Source: Corynebacterium aurimucosum ATCC 700975 | GTDB lineage: Bacteria > Actinomycetota > Actinomycetes > Mycobacteriales > Mycobacteriaceae | DNA: 64,000 bases | Assembly: GCF_007672725.1 (NCBI RefSeq) | Contig: NZ_VDTC01000001.1 | Location: 186,001 to 250,000 of the forward strand | Reading direction: 5' to 3' | Part shown: piece by piece, positions 56,118-64,000 of the stretch | Numbering within the stretch: the first letter of the stretch is position 1 | Layout: each line of letters begins with the position of its first letter | Program-made: the position numbers and the translations under genes | The notes under the pieces: generated by a model | The model's input: only the letters and a program-made list of their open reading frames with translations | The model's database searches: none | Told to the model about the DNA's origin: nothing

Positions 56118-57176
56118 TTAAGCGTGCTTGGCCTCCACGCGCTTGATGGCCTCAGCAGCCACCTTCTCCTGGATGCCCATGTCCAGTTCAGAGGTGAAGC
56201 CCACGCAGGAGCAGTTGATCTCACCAAGGACGTAAGTATCTTCGCCGTTTTCGCCGTCAGCCAGCATGAAGTCCGCGGTCCAGATCAGCGGGATGTTGTC
56301 ACCGCCCAGCTTCTCTGCAATGACCGGGCGAACGTCAGCGAACATATCGACGAGCTCCTGCCACTCCTCCGGCTTTTGGTAGGTGTACTTGGCGCCGGAG
56401 AACAGGGTGGCGGAGAAGGCGTCGCCGCCCTCGGCCGGCTTCTTGTGCACCACGAAGACCGGGTCCGGGCCCACGAGAAGAATACGAATCTCACCCTCGA
56501 CGATGCGCGGCATGAAGCGCATGTCCACGAGCATGCCGTTGTCACCCACGATGTACTGATCGCAGAAGTCCATGAACTCGCCCAGCTCGCGCTCCTCGGT
56601 GTGGTTGTCCACAGCCTCAGTGCACTTGATCTTGGTGTCGAGCGGCAGAGCCGTGCCCGGCTCGACGGACTCGGCCAGCTTCTCGTCGGCAAGGCGCACG
56701 CGCCAGATGCCGGAGCCGGTGGAGCCACGGTTCTGCTTAAGCACGCGCTCGCCGTAGGACAGGGAGGTCGGGAAGGTGTTGTGGAAAGACTCGACGTCGT
56801 AGTAGGCGGCGGTATCGGACGGGACCAGGTCGGTGTCGTTGAGCTTGACCAGGGCATCCTTGGCGCCGTAGGCCATCATCTCGTACGGGGTGGACATGCC
56901 GACCAGGCCAGCGTCGGACAGCTTGGAGAGCAGGTCAAAGTAGCCCTTTTCACCGCCCGGGATGTTGCCCGGGTTCACGCGGGAGATGTAGGCATCAAAG
57001 TTCTCGGATACATACTCGAAGAGCTTCTCGGACCACTCGGGGCGGTAAAACACGACCTCTGCATGCCAGCCTGCATCCTTGATGCAGTCGACGATCGGCA
57101 TGGTGTCCTTACGGTGTCCGTTGATCTGCTTGTCTGATCCGCCCTCAACCTCGAAGACGACGATTGCCTTGTGCAC
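56118..57176 (-). CDS. Cj0069-family protein (ATP-grasp-like)
   Basis: 352 residues, cytoplasmic. The pattern resembles the Cj0069 group of ATP-grasp proteins: VVFEVEGGSDKQINGHRKDTMPIVDCIKDAG at the start, YISRVNPGNIPGGEKGYFDLL near 63, LKQNRGSTGSGIWRVRL near 146 (glycine-rich ATP loop), GDNGMLVDMRFMPRIVEGEIRILLVGPDPV near 213 and YVLGEINCSCVGF near 317 (metal-site EIN). It may ligate or phosphorylate small carboxylates; the substrate is unknown. It is divergent from the rhodanese gene. Confidence 0.75.
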   Translation of the reverse strand: MHKAIVVFEVEGGSDKQINGHRKDTMPIVDCIKDAGWHAEVVFYRPEWSEKLFEYVSENFDAYISRVNPGNIPGGEKGYFDLLSKLSDAGLVGMSTPYEMMAYGAKDALVKLNDTDLVPSDTAAYYDVESFHNTFPTSLSYGERVLKQNRGSTGSGIWRVRLADEKLAESVEPGTALPLDTKIKCTEAVDNHTEERELGEFMDFCDQYIVGDNGMLVDMRFMPRIVEGEIRILLVGPDPVFVVHKKPAEGGDAFSATLFSGAKYTYQKPEEWQELVDMFADVRPVIAEKLGGDNIPLIWTADFMLADGENGEDTYVLGEINCSCVGFTSELDMGIQEKVAAEAIKRVEAKHA

Positions 57177-57465
57177 AGTAATTCCCTTTCGCTAGGGGGT
57201 TGATGAGTGTCACTACTTAAAATAACCCAGGTTTGGCCCGCGCGCTCCCCTACAGAATCAGCCCAACAAAAGGTTAAAAAGCGAGCTTAGCGCACTTTTC
57301 AACCCCTGACCTGCATACTTGTTATAACCAGTAAGTGCGAAGCAGCACTACCCTCTCAAGAAATGTATCCAACACCACAAAAGGCTCTCCCCCGTGACCA
57401 CTAGTTGGCCAAGCACGCTAGAGTTGAAGCGAACGTTCCCCCTTAACGAGAAAGGCAGGTGGACC

Positions 57466-58326
57466 GTGGCCGAATTCGACCCGAATCCCCCTTTCCAGGA
57501 ATACGCGCACCCCGAGCGTCTCGTATCCGCACCGTGGTTATCCGCGCGACTGGGCATTAACGGCCTCCACGTGATCGAGGTCGATGAGGATTCACTCCTC
57601 TACGATATCGGCCACATCCCCACCGCTATCCGTATCAACGTCCAGACGGAACTGCTCGATAGCACGACGAGGGACATCATCAGCGCCGAAGACTTCACAG
57701 CGCTCCTTCGCTCGAAGGGCATCGAGCGCGATGACACCGTCATCCTGTACGGAGACAAGTCCAACTGGTGGGCCGCATTCGCCCTGTGGATCTTTGAGCT
57801 GTACGGCCACGAAGACGTGCGGCTTCTCGACGGTGGCCGGGACGCCTGGATGTCCGAAGAACGCGATACTTCCTTCATGGTCCCCGAACCATCCGCGTCC
57901 TCTTACCCGGAGGTTTCCCGCGAAGAATCCTCCCGCATCTTCGTCGATGAGCTGCGCGGCTCCACCGCCACCGTTGTCGACACCCGCAGCCCAGACGAGT
58001 TCTGCGGCGAAGCCGCCCTCAAGAACGGAACCGGCGAGTCCGCCTACGGCACCACCTTGACGCACGGCCACATCCCCGGCGCCATCAACTTGGAATGGGA
58101 TCGCGCGGTCTACCCCAACGGCTGCTTCCGTACGCTCAGCGAGCTCAAGGTCAACTATGGCGAGCTAGAGCCCGCAACGGAAACCGCCCTTTACTCGCAT
58201 GTCGGCGCCCAAGCCGCGCACACCTGGTTTGTGCTGAAGTACCTGCTCGGCTTCGACAACCCGCGCGTCTACGATGGCTCGTGGGCAGAGTGGGGCAACA
58301 TGGTTCGCATGCCCGTTGAGCGCTAG
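57466..58326 (+). CDS. sseA: Rhodanese-family protein (SseA-like) without active-site Cys
   Basis: Two-domain thiosulfate sulfurtransferase fold, 286 residues, GTG start after GAGAAAGG. N-domain: HVIEVDEDSLLYDIGHIPTAIRIN, DTVILYGDKSNWWAAFALWIFELYGHEDVRLLDGGRDAW. C-domain: ATVVDTRSPDEFCGEAAL, HGHIPGAINLEWDRAVYPNGCFRTLSEL. The catalytic loop, normally C-R-x-G-E-R in SseA proteins, reads YSHVGAQAAHTWFVLKYLLGF: Ser replaces Cys and the Arg is lost too. Sulfur transfer by the normal route is therefore unlikely. It lies directly before accBC, as in C. glutamicum. The codons around the site look normal, so this is not an obvious sequencing error. Confidence 0.88.
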   Translation: MAEFDPNPPFQEYAHPERLVSAPWLSARLGINGLHVIEVDEDSLLYDIGHIPTAIRINVQTELLDSTTRDIISAEDFTALLRSKGIERDDTVILYGDKSNWWAAFALWIFELYGHEDVRLLDGGRDAWMSEERDTSFMVPEPSASSYPEVSREESSRIFVDELRGSTATVVDTRSPDEFCGEAALKNGTGESAYGTTLTHGHIPGAINLEWDRAVYPNGCFRTLSELKVNYGELEPATETALYSHVGAQAAHTWFVLKYLLGFDNPRVYDGSWAEWGNMVRMPVER

Positions 58327-58340
58327 CAACACGCCGAAAT

Positions 58341-58376
58341 AAGCCCGCATCCTCGCTGGTGCGGGTTTATTTTTTG
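58341..58376 (+). terminator. Terminator between rhodanese gene and accBC
   Basis: AAGCCCGCA (58341-58349) and TGCGGGTTT (58360-58368), then TTTTTT. Separates the two transcripts. Confidence 0.85.
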
Positions 58377-58467
58377 ACACGAAACCAAGACGTGACGGTA
58401 TCCTCATGTTTTGGTGTGCAAGAATAGTACGCAGTCCTATCAGAAAAATTGGAGGAGGGTTCCTGCC

Positions 58468-60240
58468 GTGGCAGTTGAAACCAAGAACATCACCAAGGTC
58501 CTCGTGGCCAACCGCGGTGAGATTGCGGTCCGCGTCATCCGTGCGGCTCGCGACGCCAACATTGCATCCGTAGCGGTCTACGCCGAGCCCGATGCCGATG
58601 CCCCATTCGTCACGCTTGCCGACGAAGCCTTCGCACTCGGCGGCCAAAACTCCGCTGAGTCTTACCTCGATATCAGCAAGATTCTCGACGCCGCCTCCAA
58701 ATCCGGCGCCGACGCTATCCACCCCGGCTATGGCTTCCTCTCCGAGAACGCCGACTTTGCCCAGGCCGTCATCGACGCCGGCCTGATCTGGATCGGCCCC
58801 TCGCCGCAGTCGATTGCGGACTTGGGTGACAAGGTCACCGCCCGCCACATCGCCGAGCGTGCCGACGCGCCCATGGCACCAGGTACCAAGGATCCCGTCG
58901 CCAGCGCCGAAGAGGTCGAGGCCTTCGCCGACGAGCACGGCCTGCCCGTTGCCATCAAGGCTGCCTTCGGCGGCGGTGGCCGCGGCATGAAGGTCGCACA
59001 CACCCGCGAGGAGATCAAGGACCTCTACGAGTCCGCCACCCGCGAGGCCACCGCAGCCTTCGGCCGCGGCGAGTGCTTCGTCGAGCGCTACCTGGATAAG
59101 GCCCGCCACGTCGAGGCGCAGGTCCTGGCTGACCAGCACGGCAACGTCGTCGTCATGGGCACCCGCGACTGCTCCCTACAGCGCCGCTTCCAGAAGCTCG
59201 TCGAAGAGGCCCCTGCCCCCTTCCTCACCGATGAGCAGCGCGCCTCCATCCATGAATCCGCAAAGCGCATCTGCCGCGAGGCCGGATACTACGGCGCCGG
59301 TACGGTGGAGTACCTTGTGGGTGCGGATGGACTCATCTCCTTCCTCGAGGTCAACACGCGCCTCCAGGTGGAGCACCCCGTTACCGAAGAGACCACCGGC
59401 TACGACCTCGTTCGCGAGCAGTTCCGCATCGCCGAGGGCCGCGAGCTTTCCATCTCCGAGGATCCGACCCCGCACGGCCACGCCTTCGAGTTCCGCATCA
59501 ACGGCGAGGACGCCGCTGCGGGCTTCATGCCGGCTCCTGGAACCATCGTCTCCTACTCCGAGCCTTCCGGCCCGGGCGTGCGTATGGATTCCGGCGTGCG
59601 CGAAGGTTCCGTCATCGGCGGCCAGTTCGATTCCATGCTGGCCAAGCTCATCGTCTGGGGCCCGGACCGCGAGACCGCCCTCGCGCGCGCACGCCGCGCG
59701 CTGTCCGAGTACCGCATCGAAGGCCTGCCCACGGTTATCCCCTTCCACCAGGCAATCCTCACCGATCCTGCCTTCACCGCCGAGGACGGCAACTTCACGG
59801 TCTACACCAAGTGGATCGAGGAAGAGTGGGTCAACGAGCTGCCCGAATACACCGACACCGCCGAAGCACCTGAGGATGAGGACCAGGAAGCATCCCAGAA
59901 GTTCGTCGTCGAGGTTGGCGGCCGCCGCATCGAGGTGGCCCTGCCGGGCAACTTGCTCTTGGGTGGCGGCACCAAGCGCAAGAAGTCGAAGAAGCGCCGT
60001 GGTAAAGGCGCAGCAGCCAACGTGTCCGGTGACGCCGTGACCGCACCGATGCAGGGCAGCGTCATCAAGGTCGCCGTCGAAGAAGGCCAGGAAGTAGAAG
60101 AGGGTGAGGTCGTCGTCGTCCTCGAGGCCATGAAGATGGAAAACCCCGTCAAGGCCCACAAGTCCGGCACCGTGACCGACCTCAAGGTGTCCACCGGCAC
60201 GCAGATCAACAAGGGCGAGCCGATTCTGGAGATCAAGTAA
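58468..60240 (+). CDS. accBC: Acetyl/propionyl-CoA carboxylase alpha subunit (biotin carboxylase-BCCP)
   Basis: Carboxylates biotin for the DtsR beta subunits. 590 residues from a GTG with a very strong GGAGGAGGG site. [22 protein letters not shown] near 12, [13 protein letters not shown] near 168, [12 protein letters not shown] near 213, [20 protein letters not shown] near 295 and the biotin site [13 protein letters not shown] near 555. Unlike the cluster copy at 20259 it has a basic [12 protein letters not shown] linker before the BCCP domain. Probably serves all acyl-CoA carboxylases of the cell, including those that make mycolic acids. Confidence 0.96.
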   Translation: MAVETKNITKVLVANRGEIAVRVIRAARDANIASVAVYAEPDADAPFVTLADEAFALGGQNSAESYLDISKILDAASKSGADAIHPGYGFLSENADFAQAVIDAGLIWIGPSPQSIADLGDKVTARHIAERADAPMAPGTKDPVASAEEVEAFADEHGLPVAIKAAFGGGGRGMKVAHTREEIKDLYESATREATAAFGRGECFVERYLDKARHVEAQVLADQHGNVVVMGTRDCSLQRRFQKLVEEAPAPFLTDEQRASIHESAKRICREAGYYGAGTVEYLVGADGLISFLEVNTRLQVEHPVTEETTGYDLVREQFRIAEGRELSISEDPTPHGHAFEFRINGEDAAAGFMPAPGTIVSYSEPSGPGVRMDSGVREGSVIGGQFDSMLAKLIVWGPDRETALARARRALSEYRIEGLPTVIPFHQAILTDPAFTAEDGNFTVYTKWIEEEWVNELPEYTDTAEAPEDEDQEASQKFVVEVGGRRIEVALPGNLLLGGGTKRKKSKKRRGKGAAANVSGDAVTAPMQGSVIKVAVEEGQEVEEGEVVVVLEAMKMENPVKAHKSGTVTDLKVSTGTQINKGEPILEIK

Positions 60241-60492
60241 TTTGCCGATGCTTCCTTACGGCCAGGGAGCACTGCAATAACCTTGCTTCAGTCAGCAACG
60301 TTACATACTCTTTGTACGTGATACCCCGGTGGAGCTCTGCTCCGGGTCACTGACTCGCTGAGTACAACTTACCGGGGTGCTGACTTGTCGCTCTGAGGGG
60401 ATGCAACAGTGGCGCATCAGGATAGCGCCACCAACTCCACTCGAACCACTCAGTGAGTAGCTAGATTCAGAGATCAAGTAGCCTCGAAAGGC
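60241..60492. other. Region between accBC and GNAT gene
   Basis: About 250 bases. CCCCGGT near 60324 and ACCGGGG near 60372 form a 7-bp inverted repeat, with GGAGCTCTGCTCC inside. GAGATCAAGTA of the accBC end is repeated near 60469. No gene seen and no T-run terminator. Confidence 0.4.
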
Positions 60493-61050
60493 ATGAGCGT
60501 TAACGATTCTGAGTTCGGTGTACGGTTGGCCAAGGAGCACGACCGTACCTACCTCTCCCGTCTCCTTTTCCTCGCCGATGTCCTCGGTGACGAGGACGCC
60601 CATATCGGGGATTTTCACACGCCTGACGTGGGACTGTACATCGATGAATGGTCCCCGCACGTCGACGGCGGCGTCATCGCAGTCTCCAGCCACCGCGTCC
60701 CCGTCGGTGGTGCGTGGCTGCGCTACTACACCACTGAAGCGAAGGGTGCCGCCTACACCGGCAACCCCGAGGCCGATCCTTTTGATGAGTCCCAGTGGGC
60801 CACCGACCTCGACCCGGAGGAAATCCCCGAGCTCTTCATTGCTGTGGAGTCCCGCTACAGGGGCCTCGGCGCTGGGCGACGCCTCCTGCGCAACGCCTGC
60901 GACCTCGCCGAGGCGCAGCAGGCTCCCGCCGTATCGCTGTGGATTGAGCCGGAGAATACCGGCGCCCGCAAGCTGTATGAATCCGAAGGCTTCGTCGACA
61001 TCGACGTGCCCGGCCGCCCGGATGCTCACGTGATGCTCAAGCGCTTCTAG
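60493..61050 (+). CDS. GNAT family N-acetyltransferase
   Basis: 185 residues, ATG after GAAAGG. GNAT features: VGGAWLRYY near 72, EIPELFIAVESRYRGLGAGRRLLRNACDLAEA near 110-140 (acetyl-CoA loop RGLGAGRRL), VSLWIEPENTGARKLYESEGFVDIDVPGRPDAHVMLKRF at the end. Acceptor unknown. It is the last gene before a 500-base repeat-rich gap. Confidence 0.88.
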   Translation: MSVNDSEFGVRLAKEHDRTYLSRLLFLADVLGDEDAHIGDFHTPDVGLYIDEWSPHVDGGVIAVSSHRVPVGGAWLRYYTTEAKGAAYTGNPEADPFDESQWATDLDPEEIPELFIAVESRYRGLGAGRRLLRNACDLAEAQQAPAVSLWIEPENTGARKLYESEGFVDIDVPGRPDAHVMLKRF

Positions 61051-61068
61051 TACGCAAACCGACAAAAG

Positions 61069-61128
61069 GTGTCGACTATACTCGACACTTCCTCGGTTTC
61101 TTGTAAAAGTGTCGACTATACTCGACGC
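61069..61128. repeat. Two dyad sites GTGTCGACTATACTCGACAC
   Basis: Copy 1 (61069-61088) has perfect 7-bp arms GTGTCGA / TCGACAC around CTATAC. Copy 2 (61109-61128) differs only near its end. Start-to-start distance is 40 bp, close to four helical turns, so two protein dimers could bind the same face. Confidence 0.8.
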
Positions 61129-61148
61129 CTTCGGCGGCGCGCCGACGA

Positions 61149-61544
61149 CAGCGCCAAGAGCGACGTTGCTCACCCACCCATGACCCAAGTCGGGTGACAA
61201 CGACCGTTTCCGTAGAACGCTGCACGTATCTTCGCGAAACGGATTACCTTCTTCGCACCCCTCGCAACGCACAGCATCTGCATGCCTCCATCGAGATGCT
61301 GGAGGCATCTGACAAAGGGCGCCTGGCAAAAGGCATCAGTCAAAAGGCGTTTTCACGGCTAAAAACGCCTTTTACTCAGTGCAGATGGCGTTTTTAGACC
61401 CAAAGATGCCTTCTGCCAGATGCCTTTTGTGAGACGCCCTCCTGACTTAGGACAATGCAGTGCGGAAAAATCCCACCCCACCGCCAAAACCGCCAGGGAG
61501 CAGCGCCAAGAATGACGCTGCTCACCCATCCATGACCTAAGTCG
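61149..61544. repeat. 44-base direct repeats flanking element copy 6
   Basis: 61149-61192 and 61501-61544 are in the same orientation, 39 of 44 bases identical, all five differences being C/T or G/A. They begin CAGCGCCAAGA and end AAGTCG. They stand on either side of the hairpin element. Confidence 0.85.
61316..61440. repeat. Nested-hairpin intergenic element, copy 6
   Basis: Outer arms AGGGCG (61316-61321) / CGCCCT (61435-61440); second arms CAAAAGGCATC (61327-61337) / GATGCCTTTTG (61419-61429), perfect 11 bp; hairpin 1 AAAAGGCGTTTT (61342-61353) / AAAACGCCTTTT (61362-61373), perfect 12 bp; hairpin 2 imperfect (GGCGTTTTT / AAAGATGCC). Same plan as copies 1-5. Between convergent genes. Confidence 0.85.
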
Positions 61545-61548
61545 ACTT

Positions 61549-64000
61549 TTAGCTGATAACGGCGATGAGGTCGCCGCCCTCCACCTTGGTGGCGGCGCCA
61601 ATGGCGACGCGCTCAATGGTGCCATCCTTGGTGGCGGAAATGGAGGCTTCCATCTTCATGGCCTCGATGACGGCGATTTGGTCGCCGGCCTTGACCTCGT
61701 CGCCAGGCTTGGCGGTCGGGTTGACCACGCCAGCGAACGGTGCGGCCACGTGGCCCTCGTTGGACGGGTCAGCCTTCTCCACGGTGGCGACGGTGGACTC
61801 GACGTTGTTGTCGCGCACCTTGAGCGGGCGGATCTGGCCGTTGACGTTGAGCACGACGTTGCGGATGCCCTTCTCGTCCGGCTCACCCATTGCGTCAAGA
61901 CGCAAGGTGATGGGCTTGAGGTCCGCGCGGTCGTTGGAGCCCTCCGGGAAGTGGTGAACAATGTAGTCCTTACCTTCTTCCAGACCGTAGAAGAAGACCG
62001 TGTCCGTCAGCGCCTCGGTGTTGCCGTAGGTGCGGCGGAACTCGTTGAACTCCTCGAACTGCTTCGGGAAGAGCAGGCGGTTGAGGGAAGCGCGGCGCTC
62101 GGTGGAATCATCCGAAGCCAGGTGCTTCTTCTCATCCTCCGGCACGGGCTTGACGGTGACGTCGCCAGGCGCGCGGCCCTCCAGGACCTTATCGCGCAGC
62201 GGCGGCCAGCCACCCGGAGGCGTACCGAGCTCACCGCGCAGGAAGGCGATGACGGAATCCGGGATATCGTACTTGGTCGGGTCGGCCTCAAAGTCAGCCG
62301 GGTCTACGCCAGCGCCCACAAGGTGCAGGGCGAGGTCACCGACCACCTTGGAGGACGGAGTCACCTTGGTCGGACGGCCGAGCATCTCATTCACCGCAGC
62401 GTAAGTGTCCTCGATGATCTCGAAGCGATCCTCCAAGCCCAGAGCGGTAGCCTGCGCGCGAAGGTTGGACAGCTGGCCACCCGGAATCTCGTGGCGGTAG
62501 ACGCGGCCGGTCGGGCCAGGAATACCCTTCTCGAAGGGCTGGTAGAGCTGGCGCACGGCCTCCCAGTACGGCTCAAGGTCGGAGACGGCCTTGAGGGAGA
62601 TGCCGGTATCACGAGAGGAGTTCGAGAATGCCGCGATGATGGCGGACAGCGAAGGCTGGGAGGTGGTGCCCGCTAGCGGTGCGGAAGCACCGTCGACGAT
62701 GTCGGCACCAGAAAGCGCTGCCGCGTAGTAGGTAGCCAACTGGCCACCGGCGGTGTCGTGCGTGTGCACGTGAACCGGCAGGTCGAACTCCTTGCGCAGA
62801 GCCATAACCAGCTTGGATGCGGACTCCGGGCGCAGCAGACCCGCCATGTCCTTGATAGCCAGGACGTGAGCGCCGGTACTGACAATCTCCTCGGCCAACT
62901 TGAGGTAATAGTCCAGCGTGTAAAGCTTCTCATCCGGGGAGCACATGTCGCCCGAGTAGGCCATGGCAACCTCGGCCACGGTGGTGTTGGTCTCCAGGAC
63001 GGCGTCGATAGCCGGGCGCATCTGGGTAACGTCGTTCAGCGCGTCGAAGATGCGGAAGACATCCACGCCGGACTTGGCGGCCTCCTGCACGAAACCGGTG
63101 CACACGTCGTTGGAGTACGGCGAGTAGCCCACGGTGTTGCGACCGCGCAGGAGCATCTGGATGTTCTGGTTCGGCATGGCCTCACGCAGCAGATCCAGGC
63201 GCACCCACGGGTCTTCTTTGAGGAAGCGCATGGCGACGTCGTAGGTCGCACCGCCCCATGCCTCCACCGAGTACAGCTCCGGGGTCATGCGGGCGACGGC
63301 CTCAGCGGCGGTGACCAACGCGGTACCGCGCACGCGGGTAGCCAGCAGGGACTGGTGGGCGTCACGGAAGGTGGTATCAGTGACGGCCAGAGCGTCCTGC
63401 TTGCGGATCTTCTCCGCCCACTTCTTCGGGCCCAGCTCCAACAGCTCATCGCGGGAACCGCGGGGCAGCTCGGAGGAAAAGTCCAGATCCGGCAGCTTAT
63501 CGAAGGGACGCAGGGTGGTCGGGCGCTCGCCGTTCGGCTTGTTGACGGTTACATCAGCGATGTAATCAATGATGCGGCCAGACTCATCCACGGCTGGCGG
63601 AGCCTTGAGCAGGTCCGGGTGCTCCGGAATGAAGCTGGTGTCCACGCGGGTGTTGACGAAGTCCGGCTCGCGCAGCAGGGCGCGCAGGAAGCCGATGTTG
63701 GTGGCCACGCCGGCCACCGTGAACTCGTTGAGCGCGCGCTGTGCACGTGCCACGGCCTGCTCAAAGTTGACTCCACGGCAGGTCATCTTCACCAGCAGGG
63801 AGTCGAAGTTCGGGGAGACCTCAGCGCCGACGGCCGTTGCGCCGTCGAGACGCACGCCTGCGCCGCCCGGCGAGCGGTACTGGGTCAGCGTGCCGGTATC
63901 CGGGCGGAAGCCGTTGGAGGGATCCTCGGTGGTGATGCGGCACTGGAGCGCCGCGCCGGTGATGTGGATATCCTCCTGCTTCAGGCCCAACTCCTCGAGG
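61549..64000 (-). CDS. pyc: Pyruvate carboxylase, N-terminal part outside window
   Basis: Forms oxaloacetate from pyruvate to refill the TCA cycle. The frame is open to the right edge; the visible ~817 residues begin with the end of the biotin carboxylase domain (GLKQEDIHITGAALQCRITTEDP). Then come the carboxyltransferase domain (TDTTFRDAHQSLLATRVRG, VEAWGGATYDVAMRFL, LLRGRNTVGYSPYSNDV, IKDMAGLLRP, VHVHTHDTAGGQLATYYAA, DIVDGASAPLAGTTSQPSL), the allosteric linker, and a C-terminal biotinyl domain with IEAMKMEAS. All active-site motifs I can check are present. Convergent with the GNAT gene. Confidence 0.97.
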   Translation of the reverse strand, partial: LEELGLKQEDIHITGAALQCRITTEDPSNGFRPDTGTLTQYRSPGGAGVRLDGATAVGAEVSPNFDSLLVKMTCRGVNFEQAVARAQRALNEFTVAGVATNIGFLRALLREPDFVNTRVDTSFIPEHPDLLKAPPAVDESGRIIDYIADVTVNKPNGERPTTLRPFDKLPDLDFSSELPRGSRDELLELGPKKWAEKIRKQDALAVTDTTFRDAHQSLLATRVRGTALVTAAEAVARMTPELYSVEAWGGATYDVAMRFLKEDPWVRLDLLREAMPNQNIQMLLRGRNTVGYSPYSNDVCTGFVQEAAKSGVDVFRIFDALNDVTQMRPAIDAVLETNTTVAEVAMAYSGDMCSPDEKLYTLDYYLKLAEEIVSTGAHVLAIKDMAGLLRPESASKLVMALRKEFDLPVHVHTHDTAGGQLATYYAAALSGADIVDGASAPLAGTTSQPSLSAIIAAFSNSSRDTGISLKAVSDLEPYWEAVRQLYQPFEKGIPGPTGRVYRHEIPGGQLSNLRAQATALGLEDRFEIIEDTYAAVNEMLGRPTKVTPSSKVVGDLALHLVGAGVDPADFEADPTKYDIPDSVIAFLRGELGTPPGGWPPLRDKVLEGRAPGDVTVKPVPEDEKKHLASDDSTERRASLNRLLFPKQFEEFNEFRRTYGNTEALTDTVFFYGLEEGKDYIVHHFPEGSNDRADLKPITLRLDAMGEPDEKGIRNVVLNVNGQIRPLKVRDNNVESTVATVEKADPSNEGHVAAPFAGVVNPTAKPGDEVKAGDQIAVIEAMKMEASISATKDGTIERVAIGAATKVEGGDLIAVIS

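Larger units (their letters stand above)
61051..61548. other. Repeat-rich intergenic region between GNAT gene and pyc
   Basis: About 500 bases between convergent genes. It holds two copies of a 20-bp dyad (61069-61088 and 61109-61128), two copies of a 44-base sequence (61149-61192 and 61501-61544, five differences, all transitions), and element copy 6 between them. I see no gene inside. Confidence 0.8.

Noticed and set aside
60225..60480. Duplicated end of accBC near 60469
   Set aside because: Only 11 bases (GAGATCAAGTA) are identical; too short to claim a duplication.
1..64000. rRNA genes, complete tRNA genes, insertion sequences, prophage genes, replication origin
   Set aside because: None of the expected sequence patterns or protein families was seen anywhere in the window.

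Overview
The window is a GC-rich actinobacterial chromosome segment, most likely from Corynebacterium (tentatively the C. aurimucosum / C. minutissimum / C. striatum clade). The evidence is the block of pyruvate carboxylase, fused biotin carboxylase-BCCP (accBC), rhodanese, two DtsR-type carboxyltransferases with an epsilon subunit, BirA, PurK/PurE and a trehalose ABC importer, which matches the accBC-dtsR-birA-purKE-tus neighbourhood I recall from C. glutamicum. Mycolate-type lipid genes, GTG starts and short Shine-Dalgarno sites agree. Species assignment is inference.

Layout. 1-7.5 kb: a TRAP-type permease operon ending in an FAD-linked oxidase cut by the window edge, a GNAT enzyme, a secreted 5'-nucleotidase-family protein that lacks recognisable metal ligands, an ASCH protein and an AAA ATPase preceded by a phased repeat. 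7.9-12 kb: a lone arginine deiminase and three secreted proteins that share a Cys-bounded beta-rich domain in four copies. 12-18 kb: DUF2200, a RelA/SpoT synthetase with a small coupled partner (toxin-antitoxin candidate), DUF2891, a sortase and two secreted or membrane proteins. 17.9-25 kb: a 5-oxoproline utilisation block (pxpA, fused pxpBC, a biotin carboxylase-BCCP, a GntR regulator, and divergent ycsG/ycsI) whose two promoters share one operator-like sequence. 25-33.6 kb: a beta-oxidation module (thiolase, FadN-type fusion, acyl-CoA dehydrogenase, TetR) with a shared dyad in three promoters, then an ECF sigma factor and its membrane partner. 33.7-41 kb: an RNase H-like fusion, ribokinase, purK/purE, acetolactate decarboxylase and a biotin ligase carrying an internal pentapeptide repeat. 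41-47.5 kb: a trehalose importer operon ending in a trehalose synthase. 47.7-64 kb: phosphate transporter, acyl-CoA carboxylase subunits, Maf, a frameshifted DUF4282 gene, an ATP-grasp-like protein, a rhodanese without its active-site Cys, accBC, GNAT, and the C-terminal part of pyruvate carboxylase.

Two things stand out. First, six intergenic gaps carry a family of about 130-nt nested-hairpin elements whose arms change together while the C4 or G4 loop is mostly kept; four of the six lie between convergent genes. Second, the oxoprolinase block places a KipI-KipA fusion directly before a BC-BCCP protein, which are the three modules of urea carboxylase, suggesting a biotin-dependent step in 5-oxoproline use. 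Several enzymes appear to be pseudoenzymes (5'-nucleotidase, rhodanese, second DtsR). No rRNA, complete tRNA, CRISPR, prophage or transposase was seen.
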